Assembly: GCA_963920705.1 (NCBI GenBank)
Contig: CAWUCO010000183.1
Coordinates: 369,507 to 433,506, forward strand
Direction: 5' to 3'
Source of the DNA: Odiellus spinosus
Taxonomy: Eukaryota; Arthropoda; Arachnida; Opiliones; Phalangiidae
DNA length: 64,000 nt
In this document: positions 1-10,307 of the stretch, one piece after another
Position numbering within the stretch: position 1 is the stretch's first letter
Layout of the letters: each line of letters begins with the position of its first letter
Translations under genes and position numbers: made by a program
The notes under the pieces: model-generated
Seen by the model: only the letters and a program-made list of their open reading frames with translations
The model's database searches: none
Told to the model about the DNA's origin: nothing

Positions 1-24
1 AGTAATAAGGATTACGACTCGTCA

Positions 25-1287
25 TTATCTTCTTCTTCGAAAATGTAAAATAACAACTGTTTTTCCAAGTTTTAATGGTATTTTAGCGTCAGAATCGGTT
101 GTGATGTTAATTTCAATAACGTTAAAATTGTTTACACGGAGCGGGTAATAATTTATCGGATTACAAATAATATTATGTGGTGTATTGTATTTATTGTTTT
201 CTGGTCGACTAATTATTCGAATTAAACCACCCCACGCGTCACCTATTAGTTGTGGGTAGATCAAATTATTATGAATAAATAAACTCATGACACCTCTATT
301 TATATCAGCCACGAAATACCCGTCTGTGTTATTCGGTAAAAACCGATCGATCTGATCATTCTCAAATCCTAACATTTTTCCTAATCCGGGGTTATCTTTA
401 AATTTAATAGCAAAGATATCGATGTATTCTTTCTGTTTAACGGATAATTCCGTCTCCAAAACATTGATGATACCTATCCCGCAATGTAATTTTACCGTTC
501 CGTTTTTGTTATGAGAAAAATCGAAGTATTTATAGATTTTTTTCGGTAAACAGGCTTTCATTTCCGTAAGTAATAATTCTATACTTTCATACGTACCATG
601 CGGTAAATATAAAGGTTTAGTTGTTACAATTACCGTCTCTATATCTTCATCAATGTTAGGCTTACTCTCATTCTCAGCCCTTTTAACTTTACGTCTAATT
701 TGGAAAGGTGGTAGATTTTCCATACTAATTTGATCAAGTGTAAGATCTCTAGCTTTGAAACACATTAGAGATCCAGACTTTAACCAAACGTTAATCCTCT
801 CCATTTGTACACCTAGTATACTGTTGTATTCAGGTGGAAATTTAATAGATATATCCGAATTATCCGTTTTAATACAAATATGTGTTTTACCACTAGGTAG
901 GAGTTGTAAAGTAAACCAAATTTTACCTTTCATAGCCGTTTCATTAATAAGTCTTGTTAAATGTATCGTTATTTGGTCATAAACGTTTCTAAAGTCAGTT
1001 TTTGTTATTTGTCCGATTCGAGAGGCGTCAATGTTAGCGATTTCATATTTAAAATACATATCGGGATATCTAGCGTAATATTCATCATATCGATCAGTGA
1101 TATTATCCCATTTGGAAGGCATTGTTATTTCAGATAAACCCACCTCCCATTTACCTTCTTCTAAACTTAAGGTTGTGGCTAATTGAGTTTTAAAATTAGT
1201 TTTAGTATTCTCAGGAAATATATTCATAGAAGCATTACTAGCTACCGTACAGAAAAAATTATCTTCAGTAGGTATTAACATAGACAT
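25..1287 (-). CDS. Penton-like capsid protein, element 1
   Basis: Intact ORF of about 420 residues. It is clearly homologous to the protein at 42805-44073 and, more distantly, to the broken gene at 18356-19205. Shared blocks are the N-terminal SNASMxxxPxNT and EVGL...MPSKWDNI region, a central LPHGTYE motif, NPGL..MLGF, ADINRGV.SL, and the terminal K.GKTV..LHFRRR. The open frame starts at 1338, but the internal Met at 1287 (MSML...) aligns with the start of the element-2 copy, so I chose it. In Polinton-like elements a protein of this type sits beside the major capsid gene and is probably a jelly-roll vertex (penton) or minor capsid protein; that role is inferred. No frameshift or stop is seen, unlike the adjacent polymerase. 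Confidence 0.8.
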   Translation of the reverse strand: MSMLIPTEDNFFCTVASNASMNIFPENTKTNFKTQLATTLSLEEGKWEVGLSEITMPSKWDNITDRYDEYYARYPDMYFKYEIANIDASRIGQITKTDFRNVYDQITIHLTRLINETAMKGKIWFTLQLLPSGKTHICIKTDNSDISIKFPPEYNSILGVQMERINVWLKSGSLMCFKARDLTLDQISMENLPPFQIRRKVKRAENESKPNIDEDIETVIVTTKPLYLPHGTYESIELLLTEMKACLPKKIYKYFDFSHNKNGTVKLHCGIGIINVLETELSVKQKEYIDIFAIKFKDNPGLGKMLGFENDQIDRFLPNNTDGYFVADINRGVMSLFIHNNLIYPQLIGDAWGGLIRIISRPENNKYNTPHNIICNPINYYPLRVNNFNVIEINITTDSDAKIPLKLGKTVVILHFRRRR

Positions 1288-1729
1288 GTTTAATAAATAG
1301 ATACTTTGTATATACAAGGTGTTACCATTCCCCTCCAATATCCCTGTCTTTATAAGATTGATTATAAAAATCCTTTCTTATATTACTTCAAATTGACTTC
1401 AATTATTACTGTTCAGGGGGGTGCGGTGGTTCACCTTCCCTTTTTGACCTCTGACCCTCTTCGTCCCTGGGAACAACACACCTGGATGGCCCAAACTATG
1501 ATCCAGCGGAAAAACGTTTCAGTCTCCCTTTGAAGAGACTTTATTCTCTCTTTGTTGTTGATTGGTTTACCTGTTGACCTATTTACCTGTCAAACTGTGA
1601 TGGATAACCGTCAGAGACCTTTCTAGCTATTTTTTCCGCTCTTGCCTGGCCAAAGCTATGATTCAGTGAAAAGCGATCGCAGCGCCACTGGTGAGGAATG
1701 CGGGAGTTAGCTCGAAGTGTATGTTATTA
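1288..1729. other. Non-coding gap between capsid and polymerase fragments
   Basis: No supportable gene. It contains an imperfect direct repeat of about 30 bases (near 1486-1517 and 1646-1677, both with a TGGCC.AA.CTATGAT.CAG core). The polymerase frame breaks off at about 1730 exactly at its motif A, so this stretch marks a deletion or insertion that removed the polymerase C-terminal half. Confidence 0.6.
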
Positions 1730-4185
1730 CTACTTGCATACATCGTAATATAATATCCTTTCTTCCGGTTGAACCTTATAATACAACTTGAAACATTCTG
1801 TCCGACCACCGTATAGCGCAGACCTGGGACCAATGGGTGAACGAAATTTGAGTGGGGTGCAAAATTTTTTCATTTCCGAGTGGTTTTTTAACATTTCGTC
1901 AAATTCGCAACTCCATATTTGAACGAATTCGGCATTCGGAGCCGTGGCTTTGATACAATCATCTCGATCCAAGGTTCTATCGTACAAATTCTTGAAGGTA
2001 TCTTGTAGGAGCGGGTTCCGTTGACTTCCCTTCGTGTGAAGAGGGCATCCGTGCATGAAATCACCGTCATATTGAAAGATTATTTCTGGATCGGTAGAGT
2101 ATCCATCCACCGGGAAACGACCAATTTTCTTTTCCCCTTCCAAGGAAAGCGTTGTTCGAATTTTTATACCTCTCTTCTGTTCTTCCCAAGCCAGCCATTT
2201 CAAAGCCGATTGACTTTGATTACATTTATTTCCATATCCATTAGCGGGGACCACGCCTAAACTGTATTCTTCCAAATACCTGTGCAGAAAAAGTTCGTAC
2301 ACGCACCGGCGATATTTAAAGCGTTCATATTCGTCACGTCAAATCTCGTTTCTTCATACCATTTTAAAAATTCTCGATAATCTTTTTCCTTCATATGTTC
2401 GGGTTGGAAATATTCTATCGCTGGAACAGATCCAACGTACTCCATATGGGTTTCATCGTGAAAAATATATGGGAAAAATTGTTTCTCATCCTCGAGGGAA
2501 AATGTCGAGGGAAAAGTTCGAAGGGGTTGAGAAATAAAATTAAAGGAATCGATAAATTTAATTTTTGAACATGGTAATAAGATTCCTAATAATTTACTTC
2601 CGTCAAAAACTCCGCTAAATTTAACCGACATTTTTAACAAATTGTTTAAAATAAAAAACGAGTCGAACCCTTTGCTATTGTGAGCCATTATTGTGACGCT
2701 TTCAAAGACCGGAAGTGTTTTTTTAGTTCGTTTTGATTCGTGTTGCATAATTGTCTCTTTCGTCTGGAACAAGTAGTTCAAAAACTGCGTAGCGCAATCG
2801 AATCCACGAAAGGTGTTATAAGCGTATTGTTTCTCTTCCTTTTCCATGGCACTGACGATTAAAACGGGGACGTGTTCGCCATCTTTGACAATCGACTCAG
2901 AGTCAAAATAACATCGCCGCATCTTTTCGTATTTAGTTATTAAAGGCATAACGTAACAATGATTTTTCTCATGTCGAATTAAACAGTTTTGACATTGCAT
3001 AGAACATTCATGAATTTCAGTTATTTCTAAACCACATTCTAAACACCGTTTAAAATTTTCACAAGTACCGTTAGCAACGTGCATATCAAAACACACTTGC
3101 CCTTTAAAATAACGATAACATTTACGACATCTAATCAGTATTAAAAGTTTTTTTTCGTGAAACACGTTTAAAGTTTTACATCGATTACATTTTACTTTAG
3201 TCGCACACTCGTGTTTTTTAATTTCAGAATGTTTATGAAATATTTTTAAACACTTTGAACAATATTTTTCACCGCCTTTTAAGAAATGAAAATCTTTAAG
3301 CACGTGAACGTGATCATCATTAACTAAGACGAGAAAGATTTGTTTTTCTCGATAAGACCACACAAAATAATTTTCCAAATTATCAACTCTAACAACAACA
3401 ATCTGATACTCTTGTAAATAGTTTTGAAATTGTTGAATATTATTTAAATCAACGGCTCCGGGTTCAATATTGGCTTGACGATATAACTTTAACGCTTCCA
3501 TTTTTTGTAAAGGATAACTACAATCTTTGATTTTTCGGTAATACGATTTCTCGTCATTCGACTGTTGATGATTTTTGTTCTGACTCCTTTCATATCTCAT
3601 GTTAGCTAAATAAATTCCAATCACCAGCGCTCTTCCGAAACATAAATCATCGTTATTTTCTATGTAAATATAATTTGGGTTGGTTTTATAAAAGCTATCA
3701 AAAGGTATAATGTTTCTAGCGTTAAAGGATTTTTGACGAGTTCCAACCGGAACATCGCATTGTAAAAAAACAACGTCAAAAGTGAGAGACGCTTGTAAAT
3801 GAAAGTTTTTATTTGACTGATCCACTTGAGAAATAGCGCCCAGAACACGATGAGCCGTTAATTCATTTACATTCATCAATATTAAATTGATCGGATTTTG
3901 CAATTCATCTGATCTTATGCAAAACCTAACCCGATTATATCCTTGATAACCCTGTAATAATTGACTCAAGATCGAATTAATGATACTGAGAAAGGTTTCG
4001 TGAACTTCGGTTAGTTTAATTCGATCCAAATTTTTAAATTTTACTTTATATTCCAACTGGTGACAATTATATTTCAATGATTTTTTATTAAGAGTTCTTT
4101 CGCAATTATAATATTGTTTCGGGTTATATTTAAGACTTAAATTGAGAGGTTCATTTTCCTCGTCCGAGGAGTCTGAGCTACTCAT
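1730..4185 (-). pseudogene. Protein-primed DNA polymerase B, element 1 (broken)
   Basis: Two overlapping frames (4185-2257 and 2302-1730) align end to end with the element-2 polymerase. After an acidic N-terminus comes a Cys/His-rich zinc-binding region (about residues 305-412), then exonuclease motif I (YFDSES, about 420) and motif II (HNSKGFDSFF, about 498). Motif III is absent: about 40 residues present in element 2 (around YTIMDV) are deleted between KWYEE and the MNALNIAGACTN block. One base is missing in a T-run near 2290, shifting the frame. The second frame then runs through the pre-motif-A region and stops at YYDVCK, where motif A (YDIMSLYP in element 2) should be. Polymerase motifs B and C are missing. 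The family replicates linear viral genomes from a protein primer; this copy cannot. Confidence 0.9.
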
Positions 4186-4213
4186 TTTAAGTGAAATCTA
4201 TTCTCGAAAAGGT

Positions 4214-4882
4214 TCAAGTTTTGATGCAATTTGTGTATTCTCTCCAAAAAGCGCTAAATGGTTTTTTAATACCACCAGGTAGTTGAAAATTGATACTTAA
4301 AAAGCGAGTTATATATGATAAATCATAATGAAAAAACGCTTCAAACCATTTAAGATCATGATAATATTTAAACACTTTACAAGTTACATTATTTTCTATA
4401 GTTTTCAGAGCAAGCATGTTTAATTGTTTTATTAAAAACACACTCCAGTCATAATTTTTTGATATTAATATTCTATCTGTATATTCAAGTGTTTCAGACG
4501 CTTTTCGTAATTGTTCTAGTATCAATTCACGTATGACACCTACGTTTTTTTCATGCAAATAAATTTCATAACCGTTAATATATGTAACACGTGATTTCAT
4601 ATTCGGATAATCATTACAAAAATTATTTGTAAGATATATTGGATTTATAAACTTCATCGTATTAATACTAAAATATACTTGTCCTTGATAAGGTCTAATT
4701 ACATACATATATTTTATTAAACCAGTCTGTTCTAAATGTAATAAAAGTGTTACGTATTCTTCTTAATCTTCAAGTATCAGGTCAAAATCATCATGTAGGT
4801 TCACTTCTTTTTTGAATTCTCGATACCTACATCTACGACAGATTGCGTGCATAGCGATAATTTGAAGACTTGGTGGATTCAT
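4214..4882 (-). pseudogene. Accessory paralogue A, one in-frame stop
   Basis: Reading from an ATG at 4882 gives about 39 codons, a TAA at 4763-4765, then the same frame continues open to 4214. The neighbouring paralogue has Tyr where the TAA lies, so this looks like one 222-codon gene with a single nonsense change. The N-terminus (MNPPSLQIIAM) matches the starts of the next two upstream genes (4898-5083 and 5080-5916), and the body resembles 5080-5916 (aromatic, Cys-containing, no membrane segment). An internal ATG at 4708 could still start a 164-residue product. No known domain recognised. A lineage-specific viral accessory family is the most I would infer. Confidence 0.6.
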
Positions 4883-4897
4883 CTCAACAAGAATAAA

Positions 4898-5083
4898 TCA
4901 ACCAATTGCAAATAAAAGCTCCATGTATTGTTCATAATATTTATATATCAAATCATTATAATCAGGTAGTTTCAATTCTTTTTTAAGATTTTGAAAGTGA
5001 CGTCTGCGACTGTTAAGATCTTGATAGCGATATCTGCGATAGATTAGGCTCATTACCAGCATTTCAAGACTTAATGGGTTCAT
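4898..5083 (-). CDS. Short accessory paralogue B
   Basis: 61 codons. The start shares the MNP.SL...M..I..R.RY pattern with the pseudogene at 4882 and the following K.EL.LPDY.DLI segment aligns with it, but the ORF ends after about 60 residues, so it is a C-terminally truncated member of the family. Its ATG overlaps the stop of the upstream gene by four bases (ATGA at 5080-5083), typical of tightly packed viral genes. Function unknown. Confidence 0.5.
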   Translation of the reverse strand: MNPLSLEMLVMSLIYRRYRYQDLNSRRRHFQNLKKELKLPDYNDLIYKYYEQYMELLFAIG

Positions 5084-5916
5084 AATAAATTTTCAATGTC
5101 CTGAGGGTTTAAGGCTTTTAGTTTAAGTACCGAATGTGTTGAAAATGGTTTTTTACTATACTCGTAAGCAAACACGTTCGTTTCTTCTTTCGAGTAAAAG
5201 ACAACCTGTTTAAAATCGGGCAATTCTATACACATCAAATCGGAAATTCCGACGCAACAAGGCTTTGTCAAAAATAATATAAAATTCGAATAATCAAAAG
5301 AAAATTTATACAATTTAATAAGATAATCATCATGATGTATATTATAAAACATTGGGTAAGATGGAGTAATATTGATAAAATCAACAATTGTAACAGGTTT
5401 GTTATCATTTTCTTTCACGAGTTCCGAATATTTTAAGTATATTTGACTCAGAAAATGATCCAAAACACATTTTACAAGTTGAAAGTCCGTAATGAAGAAA
5501 CCGTTAAAATATAGTTTGCTTTTTTCTTCAAATAATTTCTTTTTCTTTTCATGGAATAGATATTCCAAATGAGCTTTACCACTTTCGGGTTGTATATTAC
5601 AAAACTCACACCAAATATCGTATGGATAATGCTCACACAAGACTTTAGGTAGTAAAATAGTAATACTCGAGAAACACACTACAGGCCATATGTATTTACG
5701 TTTATAATAATATTTCCTTGATAAACAAAAACCTCCTCCCACAGATATCCAGTTAATTTCTTCTAGCATATATAAAAATTTACAGTATACGAAATGGTTT
5801 CTATAAATGTTTTTAAAACTTTTTGGGTTAATACCGGTATCAAACAAACGTTTTGTAAATCCATCCTTCACTATCACGTTCATAGCTATAATGGATAAAG
5901 TGGGGGTATTCATCAT
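5080..5916 (-). CDS. Long accessory paralogue C, unknown function
   Basis: Intact 278-codon ORF. The N-terminus (MNTPTLSIIAM) matches paralogues A and B, and scattered matches to A continue through the body (for example CEHYPYD against CNDYPNM). Rich in Tyr, Phe and Cys, with a Cys-x2-Cys pair (WCEFC) near residue 105. No signal peptide or clear membrane segment. The start overlaps the stop of the upstream gene by one base and its stop overlaps the next start by four, so the three genes are probably co-expressed. I do not recognise a family. Confidence 0.65.
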   Translation of the reverse strand: MMNTPTLSIIAMNVIVKDGFTKRLFDTGINPKSFKNIYRNHFVYCKFLYMLEEINWISVGGGFCLSRKYYYKRKYIWPVVCFSSITILLPKVLCEHYPYDIWCEFCNIQPESGKAHLEYLFHEKKKKLFEEKSKLYFNGFFITDFQLVKCVLDHFLSQIYLKYSELVKENDNKPVTIVDFINITPSYPMFYNIHHDDYLIKLYKFSFDYSNFILFLTKPCCVGISDLMCIELPDFKQVVFYSKEETNVFAYEYSKKPFSTHSVLKLKALNPQDIENLL

Positions 5917-6350
5917 TAAGCTTTCTTAGTACGTTTCATTGGGGGTTTAACAACTTTTTCCTCGTTTTCACGCATGTCTTTCGCCACCTTGGCGACTATT
6001 TTTCGAATTAATTGACAATCCATGTTATTTTCATTAGCCATAAATTTAATTCTTTTTCCATCGGCTGTCCAAACATCGCTAAAGATATGATTCTTTATAG
6101 CATCCCATTCATATATTTGAATATCTATATAGTAATCACCAGTCTGGGCTGGTAAGGATATAGAAAATAATTGAGAGTCCTTTTTCAAATCGTATTTTGG
6201 AACTATACCGCCTTGTTTCGCGATAGTACTTTCTGTTTGCACTACGTTAACTTGCGCCTGGGTTTCAAACTCATCGTCAATATCAGCGTAGTCGGGATAT
6301 CTTTCGTTCAAATCAAAGGTTTTACGCTTACCCAGAGAGGATGTATTCAT
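5916..6350 (-). CDS. Small hydrophilic protein with basic tail, unknown
   Basis: About 144 residues from the ATG at 6350 (four codons inside a slightly longer open frame), chosen because a TATA box lies about 50 bases upstream and because MNTSS resembles other starts here. The N-terminal part is charged, the middle is beta-like (FSISLPAQTGDYYIDIQIYEW), and the end is lysine/arginine rich (KPPMKRTKKA), which could be a nuclear signal. First gene of the leftward accessory cluster. No family recognised. Confidence 0.6.
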   Translation of the reverse strand: MNTSSLGKRKTFDLNERYPDYADIDDEFETQAQVNVVQTESTIAKQGGIVPKYDLKKDSQLFSISLPAQTGDYYIDIQIYEWDAIKNHIFSDVWTADGKRIKFMANENNMDCQLIRKIVAKVAKDMRENEEKVVKPPMKRTKKA

Positions 6351-6396
6351 ATCGACAGTCAAGTTGAAAATGTGTATGGAATCTAAAATTCCACTG

Positions 6397-6410
6397 GGTT
6401 TTTATACCCT
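6397..6410 (-). promoter_or_regulatory. TATA box for the accessory gene cluster
   Basis: Minus strand reads GGGTATAAAAACCC, a perfect TATA core inside a small palindrome, about 50 bases upstream of the ATG at 6350. It fits a pol II promoter driving 6350 to about 4214. Confidence 0.55.
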
Positions 6411-7260
6411 TCAATTTTAGATTTTTTTCCTCAAACGTCACAATTCTCGAGACGTAAATTTTCTATCTGGGTCGTTTTTTTTATACTAAGGCATGACTCT
6501 CTGCGTTAGAGATATTTCTTCCTTTCGACCTAATAATTTTTATCCTCTTACTATTTTTTCGTACTCACCAAAGCCTACTCGTTTTTATAAAAATTGAGGG
6601 AAAGTTCTATAATTATTTTCGGTGGTCAGTTTTTTCATACTTGTTTTAGAAATCTTTTAGACAGTTTTGAAGATTAATGATATAACTAGTCGTTCTTCCT
6701 CTAACCTAGTAATTTTTTTGTGCATCGCAACGTAGTCTCGCTTTTATAAAATTGAGGTTAAGTATGTAATATGGAAGAACTGAAACTTTAATGTAGTTTA
6801 TAGGAAAGAATTGAAACTTTTTTATAACTTTTATTCAGGTTATAGGAAAGAATTGAAACGCTTTTTATATATTTATTCAAAAATGCAGGTTAAAAATTTA
6901 GTATAAAAACTCCGATGTTTAACATTAGAAAGCATCACAAGTTTCTTGTCGTTCCACCGAATACCGACTAACTTTTAACGCTCTTTGAACACCAGTCTCT
7001 CCTTGCCATGACCAGCTCAACGACTCGTATTTTTGAAACTTATTCTCTATGTAGATTATTCTAATAGATTATTTATAAATATTAGAACGCAGCACTCGCC
7101 ATTTAAATCTAACTACTAAGAAGATAGCCGTATATCCAATAGGGGCAAACTACGAATTAGTGATATTAGTGAAAACGTTAAACACCATCATCATACCCAT
7201 GGTAGTTTGGGAATGTATACTTAAGAACAAAAAAACGATCGAGGACTCCTTTCAAACTTT
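6411..7260. other. Intergenic region with divergent short repeats
   Basis: No gene supported. AT-rich. Two imperfect repeats: TATAGGAAAGAATTGAAAC (near 6799 and 6841) and a longer CTCG.TTTTATAAAA.TTGAGG block (near 6575 and 6735). A plus-strand TATAAAA (6902-6908) could serve rightward transcription toward 7333. The region separates leftward from rightward genes, so it is a plausible bidirectional promoter. Confidence 0.4.
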
Positions 7261-7332
7261 TTACCGGTAAATTTACTGAACACTGCCAACAACGTCACCA
7301 TTCCATTATCTGAATGTGTTTATCACATTTTA

Positions 7333-7647
7333 ATGGAACATGAAGTGATAAAAAATCACGTGATTTTTTTTAATGAGCAAAAACCGTATTTAAATAACAT
7401 GTATCTGGCTATTTTAGAAGTCTTTAATAACTTTGAAAAAAATTATCTGGACCTTCATAACAATAGAATGGTTGCATTTATACATTTTAAACATAGTTTA
7501 AATAGTCACCGTTCTGAAATTGCAGCTTCTTTCATGCAAAGGGAAGAGATGCGTAGAGAGTATTTAAAAAAAGATAAACTGACCCTAAAACCAATTTGTT
7601 TAAGTTTAGCAGATATGATTACTTATGCCTTGGTACATATTACATAA
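7333..7647 (+). CDS. Unknown helical protein, N-terminus possibly frameshifted
   Basis: 104 codons from ATG. The same frame stays open upstream to a TAA at 7222 with protein-like content (NLLNTANNVTIPLSECVYH), while a different frame starting at 7198 (MVVWECILK) runs into it at about 7269. The real gene may therefore be longer and broken by one frameshift near 7250-7270. Composition is helical and charged, with no membrane segment. No family recognised. Confidence 0.4.
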   Translation: MEHEVIKNHVIFFNEQKPYLNNMYLAILEVFNNFEKNYLDLHNNRMVAFIHFKHSLNSHRSEIAASFMQREEMRREYLKKDKLTLKPICLSLADMITYALVHIT

Positions 7648-7685
7648 TTTTTTATTTACATTAAAAAGGAACGTTTTTTACATAT

Positions 7686-8447
7686 AAAAGGAAGAAACCA
7701 AACCTGGAAGATTTTGAAATATTAATCGTAATTCTCTCAATTTCAAAATCTTCCAGATTTCGTTTATTAGGGAGAAGACTCAATATATAAAGAAATTCCC
7801 ATAAATTTAGCCGTTTTGCACCCCCTCCCAATAATGAAAACATTTACATTAAAAACAAAATCGAAATCAAAATCAAACATTTCAACGAGGGTTAGATAAT
7901 GCATGCATAGTTCGCTCATGCAGTAGAATGCTGAAAGTATGTGTGAAGGAAATGGATACACAGCTTAATGTATGTCCTTAGACCCACAGTGATAACACCA
8001 GACACAAACATAAATTTTTATTTTGATTTGAACAATGTTGTACATGTTTTCGGCGAATATACATTTTTTACTGATGAAAGGAGCATTTAAAAAAAGGAAG
8101 AAACCAAACCTGGAAGATTTGGAAATATTAATCGTAATTAATTCTCTCAATTTCAAAATCTTCCAGATTTCGTTTGTTAGGGAGAAGACTCAATATATAA
8201 AGAAATATCTAGAGTTTTTGAGACTCTACACCCCCCCATCATTAGTAAAAACATTTACATAATAAGATGTATTGTGAATATAGAATTTAACGTTGGTTAG
8301 ATAGTGCATGCAAAGTTCATTCATGCAGTAGATTGTTGGAATTGGATATGATGGAAACGGATACGCAACTTCGTGCGTTTCCGTAGATCGACAATACGGG
8401 TAGTTTTGACTGAAAAATAAATTTTTATTTTATAGACTTGAACAATG
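7686..8447 (+). repeat. Two-copy direct repeat (about 355 bp) carrying hairpins
   Basis: Copy 1 is 7686-8038 and copy 2 is 8092-8447, about 80 per cent alike by eye. Each begins with AAGGAAGAAACCAAACC, contains a 16-17 bp stem hairpin (7704-7756 and 8110-8166, CTGGAAGATTT... pairing with ...CTTCCAG), a TTAGATA.TGCATGCA block, a second small stem, and ends in TAAATTTTTATTTT...GAACAATG. Copy 2 runs directly into the coding sequence at 8462, so the repeat looks like a duplicated leader or promoter with the gene lost after copy 1. Short ORFs inside are shadows. Confidence 0.7.
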
Positions 8448-8461
8448 TGTTAATTGTCGAT

Positions 8462-9013
8462 ATGCTGTATACGCGATCGGGCAAAGCTTACAATTTACAA
8501 AAAGGAAAAATGGAGTATGGATTTAAAGTGAAAGAATTATCTGCCGGAATCTTTGTTAATAACAAAGTGAAAGTGGTACATCTAGCGACGTATAAACCCC
8601 CCTTCTCCAGCGATATCCTCCCACCCAAGATCAGGAGTTCGAATACGTATTGTCGGTGGAACCTGACGGGTCTCGGGTGGAATGACGGGTTGGCCCGGTA
8701 CTCGGTACTCGAACAACATCTGGCTAAGATAAGTGTTAATAAGGACACGGTTATATTCAGCAAGGGGCTGGAGAAGTGCGAGGAATTAGCGGCCTTGCTA
8801 AATGCACCCGTTATTAATCTAGAACAGCTCGGTTGCGCAAAGTTCGGAAAATCTAAAAAATGTTGCTCAATGCATCATATCTCCCCGTCAAAGTGCGCGC
8901 GCGAATCGGTCAAATATTATGGAGATTTCCTCCTAAACAATGAGGACTTGTTAAATATCTCGGTTGCCGATCTAGCAGATTCGGATGACGAATACATTTT
9001 TATGAAAAAATAA
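8462..9013 (+). CDS. Conserved Polinton-associated Cys/His protein, element 1
   Basis: 183 codons from ATG 8462. Homologous to 21388-21867 in element 3: both have a beta-rich N-terminus, a W..GL.W.DG / LRWDEGDH block, then KGLEK...L......V.N.E.LGC and a C-terminal C-x2/3-H-x5-C cluster. Proteins of this type recur in invertebrate Polinton-like elements. The beta-strand pattern followed by KG.EK could suit an RNase H or exonuclease-like fold, but I cannot point to catalytic acids, so function is open. The frame is intact. It is transcribed away from the polymerase, downstream of the duplicated leader. Confidence 0.65.
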   Translation: MLYTRSGKAYNLQKGKMEYGFKVKELSAGIFVNNKVKVVHLATYKPPFSSDILPPKIRSSNTYCRWNLTGLGWNDGLARYSVLEQHLAKISVNKDTVIFSKGLEKCEELAALLNAPVINLEQLGCAKFGKSKKCCSMHHISPSKCARESVKYYGDFLLNNEDLLNISVADLADSDDEYIFMKK

Positions 9014-9629
9014 AAAACATGTATAAGTGTAAAATATAAAACAAAACATTATTAAAGCTTTTATAATTTTATTTTTGAAATTTTTTTATTTTTGATTTTT
9101 ATAAAAATGAATATATCGTTGCGGATTTCTTGAGAAGAAATTTTCAGTATACTGAGGGTCAGGGGAGGCTAGTGTATCATAATCCCTATAAGGTTTTCTA
9201 ATATAAATTAAATGTGACACATATACAGGGTGTTTCAGAAAGGTCTGGAAAAAATGAAGGGGGTTCTTCGTGGGGTCAGACTGAGTGAAAAAGGTTTATG
9301 AACCTTTAGTCTCACGCGCTGCGTTGCGTAGTTATGAGCCCTTGAAAATAGTCCTCAAAAATACGAAAAACGACCGAAAGGTGTAGGTAAGATTGTGCCT
9401 TTGACCTTTATTGTTTTTCTATTTAATTGTGCATAAGCTAATTATCGAGAGATAAGTGAAACAAGGTGTTTATTAACTAAAAAAAGCGTTTCAACATGTT
9501 TAGGAGTGGGCAATCATTAACTTTGGTCAGAAGAACTTGAACTCAAACTGTGGTTTCGGGTGTTGAAAAGGGAATTTTACAAGACACCATTATTAATTAC
9601 CATATTTATCAATTGTTAAATAATCGGAA

Positions 9630-10300
9630 TCAGAAGTATTTACAAAAATTGTTCGAAATGCATTCCGTCAGCGTTGATACACACTTGAGCCCGTCTAATA
9701 AATGATTACCTAACTCGTTCGAAGATCCCTTGTGTGTTGCGTATGGTTTCGCAGGCATTAATAATCCTTTGACGTAGATCTTCCACGTCACGCACTTCAC
9801 TAACATAAACGAAGTCCTTAAGGTGGCCCCAAAGAAAGAAATCACAAGGGTTTAGGTTCGGAGATCTGGCTGGCCACTCAACCGTTCCGCCACAACCAAT
9901 CCACCTCAAATTGAATGTTTCATTAAGGAAGGCCCTGACTATAAGAGAAACATACGGTGGTGTCTCGTATCAAGGCCAATGGTACGTCTTCAAGAAGCTC
10001 TAACAGATTGTCTTGAAGAAACGGGAGGTATGCCTCACCATTAAGCCTTGGCTGCAAAATGAATGGTCCAATTGGTCACCAACAATTCCGCACCAGACGT
10101 TTAAGCTGAATTGAACTTGGTGAGCCCTAACATTTGTAGCGTGGGGGTTTTGTTTCGCCCATTGATGCCTGTTTTGCATGTTCAATATGCCGTCACGAGA
10201 AAAATGGCCTCATCCGTAACTAAAAGATTTTGGGGTAAGTTGATGTCTTGATGTTGAGCGATAAACCACCGACAAAAGTCCAGTCTTCTCCGTAATCAAC
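9630..10300 (-). pseudogene. Mariner-like transposase, left copy
   Basis: Minus-strand frames carry the DDE-3 type block RWIGCGGTVEWPARSP followed by NLNPCDFFLWGHLKD, containing the third catalytic aspartate. The upstream part is broken by frameshifts, and the helix-turn-helix N-terminus is missing because the homology to the right copy stops at about 10300. Inactive. Confidence 0.75.
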
Positions 10301-10307
10301 AAACTAT

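Noticed and set aside
755-1533. Plus-strand ORFs at 755-982 and 1306-1533
   Set aside because: The first is antisense to the capsid gene; the second spans the non-coding gap and has no recognisable content.
5916-6350. Possible single-stranded DNA-binding protein
   Set aside because: Only a general beta-like pattern and basic tail; no OB-fold motif can be shown.
7661-8262. ORFs of 60-75 codons on both strands
   Set aside because: They lie inside the duplicated hairpin repeat and mirror each other (SKSSRFGFF-type text comes from the palindrome).
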